Below are positions 57,222-64,000 of a DNA stretch of 64,000 bases, piece by piece (within the stretch, counting starts at the first letter, position 1; each line of letters opens with the position of its first letter). Location: NCBI GenBank assembly GCA_016720905.1, contig JADKJT010000001.1, positions 1-64,000 on the forward strand, in the 5' to 3' direction. The notes beneath the pieces were generated by a model. That model worked only from the letters and a program-made list of their open reading frames with translations. It was not told the DNA's origin and ran no database searches. The position numbers and the translations under genes were made by a program. This DNA is from Gemmatimonadaceae bacterium. GTDB lineage: Bacteria; Gemmatimonadota; Gemmatimonadetes; Gemmatimonadales; Gemmatimonadaceae.

Positions 57222-60200
57222 ATGCGATCGCTGCCCCGCCCGTTCGCTCTCCTGGCCCGAGGCGTCTCACGACATCTCGCGGATGTCTTGCGCGGCGTGC
57301 GGCCATTCCTGCTGCTGGGCGGCCTCTTGGCCGCCACGGCCTGTCAGGACACCACCGCGCCTGTTCAACAGGGCAGCATCGCGCTCGAATTCGACGGGCT
57401 GCCTGCCGGGACCTCCGGCCAGGTACGCCTGTCACGAGGGGCCAGCTCGCGCACCGCCACGGGCACCTCAACCATCGAGGGGCTCGATGCCGGTGACTGG
57501 GTGCTCAGCGCGTCCAGCGTGACCATCGACGGGGTTGTGTACGAACCGCAGCCGGCAACCGTTACCGTCAATGTGCCCGCGCGCTCGGTAGGCTCGGCGC
57601 GCGTGGTGTGGACTCCGACCTCGGGTAGCCTCCAACTCGCCGTCCTCGGACTTCCGTCCGGTACCGCCGGCGACGTACTCGTGACCGGACAGAACTTCTC
57701 CCGGGTGGTGACGGCATCTTCCGTTCTCACCGCGCTCCGACCGGGGCTCTACACAATCGCCGTGCGCGACGTCCGATCGAGTGCCGGCACGTTGCGCGCG
57801 GACGTGCAGAACCTGTCCATCGGCATCAGCGCTTCCGCCGTGGCCGCCAGCGCTTCGGTCACCTACGCGTTGGCGCCGGCTGCGGTGGACGTGACCGTTA
57901 GCGGTCTGCCGGGCGGCACTTCGTCGGCCATCTCGTTGACCTCACCCACTGGCACCGTGATTCCGGTTGGCGGGACGACCCGTCTGGTTCCCGTATTGGC
58001 CGGACGTTGGCGTCTCACCGCGTCGAACGTGTCGGCCAATGGCTTCACCTTCATACCGACACCGGCTGCCCGTGACACCACCGTGAGCGCCGGCGACACG
58101 CTCCGCTTACCCGTGGCCTACGCGCAATCGACGGGGGCGTTGGCGGTGGCCGTCACCGGCCTGCCACAGGGCGCCACTGGCAGCGTGACGGTAACCGGTC
58201 CAGCCGGATTTTCGCGTGCCCTGACTGCCACCACCACGCTCACCGATCTCGCGCCCGGCACGTATACCGTCAGCGCCGACTCGGTGGTGCGCAGCGGATT
58301 CGCATGGCGTCCGGCGACGGCATCACAGCAGGTCACGGTTTCTCCGTCCGTCACCGCCGCGCCAGCCACGGTCGCCTACTCCGCCGTCACCGGTACACTG
58401 GTGGTGTCGCTGACGGGCGTGCCCGGAGGCTCCACCGGATCGGTACGCGTCACGGGTCCCTACGGGTTCGATAGAACGATTGCCGCCACCACGGTCTTTT
58501 CCGCGACAGCCGCCGGACCTTATGTGGTCACGGCCGCGTCATTCGTGTCGGTTCCGCTCACCTACAGCGTGACGCCAGCGACAGTCAATCGCGCCGTCGC
58601 CATTGGTGGTCGCGACTCGGTGGACATGCACTACGTGAGCCAGTCGGGCAGCCTGCAGGTAACCGTCGCGGGACTTCCCGGAGGGGCCAATGCAGCGCTG
58701 ACGCTTACCGGACCGCAAACGGTCAGTATCACCGGCAGCACAACCCTCGCCACGCTGGCATCAGGCAGCTACACACTGGCTGCCGCCGTCGTGAATGTCT
58801 CGGGCACCAACTACGCCCCGTCGCCGTCCAGCCAGAACATCACCATCACCACCGGTGGGCAGAGCAATGCCACCGTCACCTATGCGGCCGTGGTGACGTC
58901 CGGCAGTCTGCAGGTGACGGTGTCCGGGTTACCGGGCGGGACAAACGCCGCGGTGACCCTCACCGGACCGCAAACCGTCAACATCACCGGCAGCACCACC
59001 ATCGCCGTGCTGGCCGTTGGCAGCTACACGTTGACCGCTGCCAACGTCAGCGCCAGCGGCACCACCTATGCGCCGCTCCCCGCGTCGCAGAACATCACCA
59101 TCACCAATGGCGTGCAAAGCACAGCCACCGTCGCGTACACGGCGGTGGCCAGTGCCGGCAGTCTGCAGGTGACGGTGTCCGGGTTGCCCGGCGGGACGAA
59201 CGCCGCGGTGACACTCACCGGGCCGCAAACCGTCAACATCACCGGCAGCACGACATTGGCCGGCCTCGCCGTCGGCAACTACACACTCACTGCGGCCAAT
59301 GTCAGCGCCAGCGGCACCACGTATACGCCGGCGCCCACCACGCAGAACGTCACCATCAGCAACGGCGTGCAGAGCAGTGCGACCGTGGCGTACACGGCCG
59401 TGTCGGCGTTTATCGACCTGGTGCTCGATCAGGCCTACCTCACCCAGGCCACGCAGAAACCCGATGGCAGTGTGGCGATGGTCGCCGGGCGTGATGCGTT
59501 GCTGCGCGTGTTCGCGCACGCCGATCGGGCCAATGTGCTCACACCCACGGTGCGCGCGCGCGTGTACGACGGCGCCGCGCTGCTGCAGACACTCACGCTC
59601 ACCGGCCCGGCGTCGGGCGTGCCGGAATCGCTGGCGGAAGGCACGCTCACCTCCACCTGGAACGTGGTCATTGCCGGGGCGAATGTGCGCGCGGCAACGC
59701 GCGTGCTGGTGGACATCGATCCGACCAACGCCGTCGTCGAAGCCGACGAAACCAACAACATCTGGCCGCGCAACGGCACGCCGCAGACGCTCACCGTCAA
59801 CACGGTGCCGACCTTCAACGTGCGCTTCGTGCCGGTCACCGTGGGCAGCAAAACCGGCAACGTCACCGTCGGGAACATGAATTCGTTCCTCACCACGACG
59901 CGACTCATCTGGCCCATCCTGGATGTCAGCGCCGACGTGCGCGCGCCGTTCACCTCCAGCGCCGACACCCTCGTGTCGGACGATTCCAATGGCAAGTGGC
60001 TCACCGTGCTCAGTGAGATGAACACCTTGCGGTCGGTGGACGGAGCGCCGGCGACCACGCACTACTACGGTGTGGTGAAGGTCGGATACAACAGCGGCGT
60101 GGCCGGCTACGGCTATGTGCCGGGCCGTGCCGCCATGGGATGGGACTACCTCCCCAGCGGAGATGGCGTCGCCGCGCACGAGTGGGGTCACAACTTCAAT

Positions 60201-61001
60201 CGACCGCACGCCCCATGCGGCGGCGCGGCGGGGCCGGATGCGTCCTATCCATACGCTGGCGGTGAGATCGGCGTGTTCGGGTGGAACAGCACGACGAATG
60301 CGCTGATCACCACCACCACCAAGGACATCATGGGGTACTGCAATCCGAAGTGGGTTTCGGATTACAACTGGACCAAGGTGATGACCTATCGGCAAGCGTC
60401 CGGGCTTGAGGCGTCGGCCAACACGAACGGTGACGGACTGCTCGTCTGGGGCCGCGTCGTGAACGGAAAGGTCCTCCTGGAACCGGCGTTCCGCGTGACC
60501 GCGCCGCGCACCTCAGCAGTCGCGCGCCCCACGCACTTCGTGGAAGCGCTGGACGCCGACGGAAACATCCTGATGGACCTGCCCATCACGGCCGAGAAGG
60601 TCGACCACGTGACGGATCATGACGAACGGCAGTTCTCGGTGATCCTTCCGTGGAGTGCGTCGCTGGAGCAGGCGCTATCGCAACTGCGGGTACGCGACGT
60701 GCGCACGCCGTTGCTGACCGCCTCGCGCGCCAGTGCCAGCGCCGTCTCCGCCAAGCTCTCACGCAACGCGCGTGCCGCACAGGCGCTGGTCATGCCCGAT
60801 CCGCAGTCGGTCGTCGACGCGGCGCCCGCCGGCCGGATGCGCGTGCGGTGGAATGCCGCGCAATATCCCATGGCCATGGTGCGCGACGCCGCCACGGGTC
60901 AGGTGATGGGGTATCTGCGACGCTCCGGCGATGCCGTGGTGAGCGGAGGGCGGAGGTTGGAGCTGGTGTACTCCGACGGGGTGCGGTCCGTCATTCGGTA
61001 G
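57222..61001 (+). CDS. Large metalloprotease lipoprotein with 85-residue tandem repeats
   Basis: 1259 residues from ATG 57222. Lipobox LLAATACQ after a hydrophobic segment. Residues ~45-730 are beta-sandwich repeats with the theme GLPGGTNAAVTLTGP...SYTLTAANV; the copies starting at nt 58647, 58902 and 59157 are spaced exactly 255 bp and the last two are nearly identical at DNA level. A CARDB-like domain follows (VVEADETNNIWPRNG). The protease core is HEWGHNFNRPH at residues 986-996, giving the HExxHxxxxxH zinc site, with a Met-turn-like DIMGYC downstream. Secreted, surface-anchored endopeptidase by inference; substrate unknown. Confidence 0.82.
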   Translation: MRSLPRPFALLARGVSRHLADVLRGVRPFLLLGGLLAATACQDTTAPVQQGSIALEFDGLPAGTSGQVRLSRGASSRTATGTSTIEGLDAGDWVLSASSVTIDGVVYEPQPATVTVNVPARSVGSARVVWTPTSGSLQLAVLGLPSGTAGDVLVTGQNFSRVVTASSVLTALRPGLYTIAVRDVRSSAGTLRADVQNLSIGISASAVAASASVTYALAPAAVDVTVSGLPGGTSSAISLTSPTGTVIPVGGTTRLVPVLAGRWRLTASNVSANGFTFIPTPAARDTTVSAGDTLRLPVAYAQSTGALAVAVTGLPQGATGSVTVTGPAGFSRALTATTTLTDLAPGTYTVSADSVVRSGFAWRPATASQQVTVSPSVTAAPATVAYSAVTGTLVVSLTGVPGGSTGSVRVTGPYGFDRTIAATTVFSATAAGPYVVTAASFVSVPLTYSVTPATVNRAVAIGGRDSVDMHYVSQSGSLQVTVAGLPGGANAALTLTGPQTVSITGSTTLATLASGSYTLAAAVVNVSGTNYAPSPSSQNITITTGGQSNATVTYAAVVTSGSLQVTVSGLPGGTNAAVTLTGPQTVNITGSTTIAVLAVGSYTLTAANVSASGTTYAPLPASQNITITNGVQSTATVAYTAVASAGSLQVTVSGLPGGTNAAVTLTGPQTVNITGSTTLAGLAVGNYTLTAANVSASGTTYTPAPTTQNVTISNGVQSSATVAYTAVSAFIDLVLDQAYLTQATQKPDGSVAMVAGRDALLRVFAHADRANVLTPTVRARVYDGAALLQTLTLTGPASGVPESLAEGTLTSTWNVVIAGANVRAATRVLVDIDPTNAVVEADETNNIWPRNGTPQTLTVNTVPTFNVRFVPVTVGSKTGNVTVGNMNSFLTTTRLIWPILDVSADVRAPFTSSADTLVSDDSNGKWLTVLSEMNTLRSVDGAPATTHYYGVVKVGYNSGVAGYGYVPGRAAMGWDYLPSGDGVAAHEWGHNFNRPHAPCGGAAGPDASYPYAGGEIGVFGWNSTTNALITTTTKDIMGYCNPKWVSDYNWTKVMTYRQASGLEASANTNGDGLLVWGRVVNGKVLLEPAFRVTAPRTSAVARPTHFVEALDADGNILMDLPITAEKVDHVTDHDERQFSVILPWSASLEQALSQLRVRDVRTPLLTASRASASAVSAKLSRNARAAQALVMPDPQSVVDAAPAGRMRVRWNAAQYPMAMVRDAATGQVMGYLRRSGDAVVSGGRRLELVYSDGVRSVIR

Positions 61002-61060
61002 TACCCTGGCCTCGAGCCGTTGAGCCGGGAGAGACCCGAGGGCCAAGCAACTGAAGGTAG

Positions 61061-61132
61061 TGAGCGCTAGAGGGGCCAGCCGGCGAGGGTAGAACCCAGT
61101 CCTGCCCTCACCGGCTCACCCCTCAACGCTCA
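61061..61132. repeat. Imperfect inverted repeat with CTCAACG/CTCACCG units (family C)
   Basis: Left 61061-61089 and right 61105-61132 pair over most of ~28 positions around a 15-nt loop; related GCTCACC and CTCAACG units continue to ~61185. It lies between the metalloprotease and lpd genes and resembles families A and B in layout. The whole gap 61002-61270 holds nothing else recognisable. Confidence 0.55.
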
Positions 61133-61270
61133 ACGCTTCTGGTGCTCACCCCTCCGGCCCCTCACCGCTCAAACCCTTCACCGCTCCAGCCATTCGGGCA
61201 GCTCTCGCGGTTGTACCACGTGGTAGCTTTCACACTCCGCGACTGATTCACGATCTGCCCTCATCGCTCC

Positions 61271-62674
61271 ATGGCTGCTTTCGACGTCATCATCCTTGGC
61301 GGTGGACCCGCCGGCTACGTCTGCGCGCTCCGCTGCGCCCAACTTGGCCTCCAGACCGCCGTCATTGAACGCGAAGCGCTGGGCGGCACCTGCGTCCTTT
61401 GGGGCTGCATACCTGCAAAAGCGCTGCTGGAAAGCGCCAGCCTCGCCACCAAGCTCTCGCACGCCAGTGAGCACGGCATCGCCATCGAGGGTATGACCCT
61501 CGACTTTGGCCGCGCCATGAAGCGTTCTCGCGCCATCAGCGGCCAGAACTCCAAGGGTGTCGAGTTCCTGTTCAAGAAGAACAAGGTCACCTGGATTCGC
61601 GGCGAAGGCGTGCTGGAAAAGGGCAAGAAAGTCACCGTCACCGCTGCCGACGGCAAAAAGGAAACCCACGAAGCCAAAAAGGCCGTGGTCATTTCCACTG
61701 GCTCACGCGTGCGCGGGCTGCCACAGGCCGGCCTGGAACTCGACAAATCGGTGGTATTGTCCAGCGACGAGGTCCTGGTCGCCGAATCGGCGCCCAAGAG
61801 CATGGTAGTCGTGGGCGGTGGCGCCGTGGGCTGTGAATTCGCCGATGTGTTCAACGCCTTCGGTACCAAGGTCACCATCATCGAAGTGCTGCCTACCATT
61901 CTGCCCATCGAGGACGCCGACTGCAGCGCCGAATTGACCAAGGCGTTCAAGAAGAGAAAGATCGATATCCTCACCGGTGCCAGAATCACCAGCGTCAAGG
62001 TCACCAAGACCGGCGCCACGCTGGTGGTCGAGTCCGGCGGTGCGACGCAAACGCTTGAAGTGGAAAAGGTGCTCGTGGCCGCTGGTCGCGCGCCCAACGT
62101 GGAGAAGATTGGATTGGAGGCGCTGGGGATTGCCAAGAGCGATCGCGGATTCGTGAAGATCAACGAGAAGTTCGAGACCAACGTGCCCGGCTACTATGCC
62201 ATCGGTGACGTGGCGGGCAACCAGATGCTGGCGCACAAGGGCTCGCGCGAGGGGCACGTACTGGCCGACATGCTGGGGGGACAGCCCACGCATCCGGTCA
62301 ATTACGGCAACATCCCCAGCTGCACCTACTGCCATCCGGAAGTGGCATCGGTTGGCCTTACCGAACAGCAGTGCAAGGAAAAGAAGCTCGACTACAAAGT
62401 GGGCAAGTTCCCTTTCTCGGCCAACGGCCGTGCCCGCACGTCAGGCGAAACCGATGGCTTCGTGAAGATCATCCGCGACGCCAAATTCGGCGAAATACTC
62501 GGCGCGCATATCGTAGGCGCCCACGCCACGGAAATCATCCATGAGTTGGTGGTCGCCCGCGAAAACGAGTTCACCGTCGAGGAAATTGATCTGGCCATCC
62601 ACGCGCACCCGACGCTGTCCGAAGCGATCGGCGAGGCGGTACTGGATTCGATGGGCAAGATGCTGCATGCGTAA
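61271..62674 (+). CDS. lpd: Dihydrolipoamide dehydrogenase (E3)
   Basis: 467 residues. FAD-binding GGGPAGYVCALRCAQLG at the start, redox-active disulfide in GGTCVLWGCIPAKA (Cys41 and Cys46), NAD-binding VVVGGGAVGCEFADVF, second FAD motif YYAIGDVAGNQMLAHKGSREG, and the catalytic HAHPTLSEA at the C-terminus. Reoxidises dihydrolipoyl groups of PDH and of GcvH. The VLW between the redox cysteines is unusual; relatives mostly have LNV. Followed by a heptad repeat and lipB. Confidence 0.95.
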   Translation: MAAFDVIILGGGPAGYVCALRCAQLGLQTAVIEREALGGTCVLWGCIPAKALLESASLATKLSHASEHGIAIEGMTLDFGRAMKRSRAISGQNSKGVEFLFKKNKVTWIRGEGVLEKGKKVTVTAADGKKETHEAKKAVVISTGSRVRGLPQAGLELDKSVVLSSDEVLVAESAPKSMVVVGGGAVGCEFADVFNAFGTKVTIIEVLPTILPIEDADCSAELTKAFKKRKIDILTGARITSVKVTKTGATLVVESGGATQTLEVEKVLVAAGRAPNVEKIGLEALGIAKSDRGFVKINEKFETNVPGYYAIGDVAGNQMLAHKGSREGHVLADMLGGQPTHPVNYGNIPSCTYCHPEVASVGLTEQQCKEKKLDYKVGKFPFSANGRARTSGETDGFVKIIRDAKFGEILGAHIVGAHATEIIHELVVARENEFTVEEIDLAIHAHPTLSEAIGEAVLDSMGKMLHA

Positions 62675-62678
62675 GGAG

Positions 62679-62736
62679 AGTACCAAGTACTTAGTACCAA
62701 GTACTTAGTACTGAGTACTTGGTACTTGGTACTGAG
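62679..62736. repeat. TTAGTAC heptad inverted array (family B, copy 4)
   Basis: Units AGTACCA and AGTACTT face TTGGTAC units, giving a hairpin between lpd and lipB. It begins 4 nt after the lpd stop and ends 4 nt before the lipB start, so the lipB ribosome-binding region overlaps it. Confidence 0.9.
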
Positions 62737-62740
62737 TTCG

Positions 62741-63409
62741 ATGCTCCTTCAAGTCCGCGACCTCGGCCTGGTCGACTACGACGTCGCGTGGGCGCTGCAG
62801 AAACAGGCCGCTGCCGATCGCATCAGCGGTGCGCTGGCGCACGACACGCTCTTTCTTGTGCAGCATCCGCCGGTGGTGACGCTGGGACGCAGCAGCAACC
62901 CGCACCACCTGCTGACAGCGCCGGACATGCTGACATCGCTTGGCATCCAGTTGCGCGACGTGGAACGGGGCGGAGACGTGACCGTGCACGAACCCGGTCA
63001 ATTGGTGGCGTATCCCGTCTTTGACCTCAAACAGCACACCAAAGACCTGCATTGGTACCTGCGTCAGGTTGAAGCGGCCATCATGCATGCGCTCGCGTCA
63101 GTGGGGCTGGAGGCGGGTCGACAGACAGGCCAGACCGGGGTTTGGCGCGAAGGCCGCAAGCTCGCCTCCATCGGCGTGCATGCGCGCGACTGGGTCACCT
63201 GGCATGGTGTGGCACTCAATGTCGAGAATGACCTGAAGACCTTCAATCACATCGTGCCGTGCGGCATTGATCAGGTGACCATGACCAGCGTCAAACGCGA
63301 GTGCGAGATGCTCGGCGCGCCGTATCCGGGGTTGGACGTCGTGCGCGACGCCGTGATTGCCGGATTTGCATCGGTGTTTTCCTTTGCCACGGTGCGGCCG
63401 GCCGGATAG
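62741..63409 (+). CDS. lipB: Octanoyl-[ACP]:protein octanoyltransferase
   Basis: 222 residues from ATG 62741; the upstream frame is repeat-encoded. Transfers octanoate from ACP to lipoyl domains, before LipA acts. Motifs: TLGRSSNPHHLL, ERGGDVTVHEPGQLVAYPV, GRKLASIGVHARDWVTWHG and HIVPCGI, holding the family Lys and catalytic Cys. The HEPGQ replaces the more common HGPGQ. With LipA and the LipM/LplA-type protein this completes endogenous lipoate assembly. Confidence 0.93.
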   Translation: MLLQVRDLGLVDYDVAWALQKQAAADRISGALAHDTLFLVQHPPVVTLGRSSNPHHLLTAPDMLTSLGIQLRDVERGGDVTVHEPGQLVAYPVFDLKQHTKDLHWYLRQVEAAIMHALASVGLEAGRQTGQTGVWREGRKLASIGVHARDWVTWHGVALNVENDLKTFNHIVPCGIDQVTMTSVKRECEMLGAPYPGLDVVRDAVIAGFASVFSFATVRPAG

Positions 63410-63436
63410 CCGGGGCGCGCACTATGTCAATGGAAA

Positions 63437-63471
63437 AACGGAGGCGAATCGTCAAGCGATTCGCCCCCGTT
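63437..63471. terminator. Bidirectional hairpin between lipB and the lipoprotein gene
   Basis: Stem of 14 pairs with one mismatch: AACGG-A-GGCGAATCG (63437-63451) with CGATTCGCC-C-CCGTT (63457-63471). On the minus strand it is followed by five T, a standard intrinsic terminator for the lipoprotein gene; on the plus strand the T-tract is weak. Confidence 0.8.
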
Positions 63472-63493
63472 CTGTGCTGATCAAGTGCGACGG

Positions 63494-63964
63494 TCAGCTT
63501 TTCGGCTGCTGCGCCCGATAGATCGAATCCAGCCGCTCCTTGTCCTTGCTGGGATTGGGGAGTTTATGGGCCGCGGAGTACTTGTCGTAGAACTTCCACC
63601 CCCAGCCGGCGACGGTGTCATTCACGATCACGACCGGCGTATCCGAAGTACGTCCAATCGGGCTTTCCATCGTGCCGGTGCTGTCGCGGTACCACAGTAC
63701 TTCATGGGTCATGCCGTCGGCCATGTACTTGGACACACGGTAGCCCGAAACAATGCGCAACGAATCGGCCGGTTGAACGGGCTTGATCTGGCCTTCGCCA
63801 ATAGTGGAGAGTACCTCGGCACGCGCGGTGCCGCCCTTGAGACTCTTCAGGCGGGCTGCACCAACATCGTCGGAACCGCAGGCACCGAGCACAAGCGCCA
63901 GGGTGAGGGACGCCAGCGCCAGACAGGGCACACGAGGTACAGAACGAACAAAGGAACTGAGCAT
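63494..63964 (-). CDS. Small lipoprotein, possibly SmpA/BamE-like
   Basis: 156 residues from ATG 63964. Hydrophobic start with lipobox LVLGAC (Cys near residue 29). The following LKSLKGGTARAEVLSTIGEG resembles the 'L..G.t..eV...lG' motif of SmpA/OmlA-type lipoproteins, then VSGYRVSKYMADGMTHEVLWYRD and a C-terminal helix. It ends in a clear terminator. Function unknown; the resemblance covers one motif only. Confidence 0.65.
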   Translation of the reverse strand: MLSSFVRSVPRVPCLALASLTLALVLGACGSDDVGAARLKSLKGGTARAEVLSTIGEGQIKPVQPADSLRIVSGYRVSKYMADGMTHEVLWYRDSTGTMESPIGRTSDTPVVIVNDTVAGWGWKFYDKYSAAHKLPNPSKDKERLDSIYRAQQPKS

Positions 63965-64000
63965 ATCGTTTTGGGAGAAGTGAACGGGTAAAGGCAATGG

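Noticed and set aside
58929..60395. 488-codon minus-strand frame
   Set aside because: Antisense to the repeated region of the metalloprotease gene; no start context, composition typical of a shadow frame.

Overview
The window is high-G+C bacterial DNA, densely coded, with genes on both strands, many GTG starts and frequent stop/start overlaps. The content (glycine cleavage, lipoylation, pyruvate dehydrogenase, a SARP-type regulator with ATPase and beta-propeller, BamA-like outer-membrane proteins, several lipoproteins) fits a Gram-negative bacterium. My best guess is Gemmatimonadota; this rests on gene style only and no marker gene was compared. No tRNA, rRNA, CRISPR array, integrase or transposase was found.

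Layout. 1-6.4 kb: a PP2C phosphatase, a zinc-ribbon membrane protein and a very large membrane-spanning SARP-type regulator, all broken by several frameshifts. 6.4-8.0 kb: an AT-richer patch with a perfect 26-bp palindrome and a P-loop ATPase gene, flanked by two diverged copies of the regulator's 3' end. 8.0-12.2 kb: a four-gene minus-strand operon, AbiEi antitoxin, AbiEii nucleotidyltransferase toxin, XPB-like helicase and Bax1-like (DUF790) nuclease. 12.3-13.6 kb: a Trm112-like protein and a secreted lectin-like protein. 13.7-15.5 kb: a pterin operon (PTPS, GTP cyclohydrolase I, short-chain reductase) resembling tetrahydrobiopterin synthesis. 16.5-25.3 kb: a DNA end-processing cluster (NurA-like, HerA-like, SbcD, SbcC) with a GNAT domain read on in frame from SbcC. 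25.3-34 kb: a lipoprotein, Lrp-type ligand domain, aminotransferase, a degenerate DEAD-box protein with an RNA-binding domain, thymidine kinase, hybrid histidine kinase and an AraC-type regulator. 34-38.9 kb: CoaE, GcvH, GcvP and a LipM/LplA-type transferase. 39-46 kb: a translationally coupled oligopeptide ABC transporter followed by a POT peptide transporter. 46-52.6 kb: an outer-membrane protein, a coiled-coil protein, proteins of unknown function and a glycosyltransferase with a long charged tail. 52.7-63.4 kb: lipoyl synthase, PDH E1alpha/E1beta/E2, a large metalloprotease lipoprotein, dihydrolipoamide dehydrogenase and LipB. A lipoprotein gene closes the window.

Themes. Lipoate links GcvH/GcvP, LipM/LplA, LipA, the PDH complex, Lpd and LipB. 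Two helicase-nuclease pairs best known from archaea (HerA-NurA with Mre11-Rad50, and XPB-Bax1) lie within 17 kb. Two families of 7-bp tandem repeats, GACGGGA-type and TTAGTAC-type, sit between genes, usually as inverted pairs forming long hairpins and usually directly at a stop codon; one pair flanks a relict four-helix-bundle (23S IVS-type) ORF. Indel-type frame breaks are concentrated in the first 6.4 kb, with single ones in sbcC and the glycosyltransferase, so sequencing error and real decay must be separated before these genes are interpreted.
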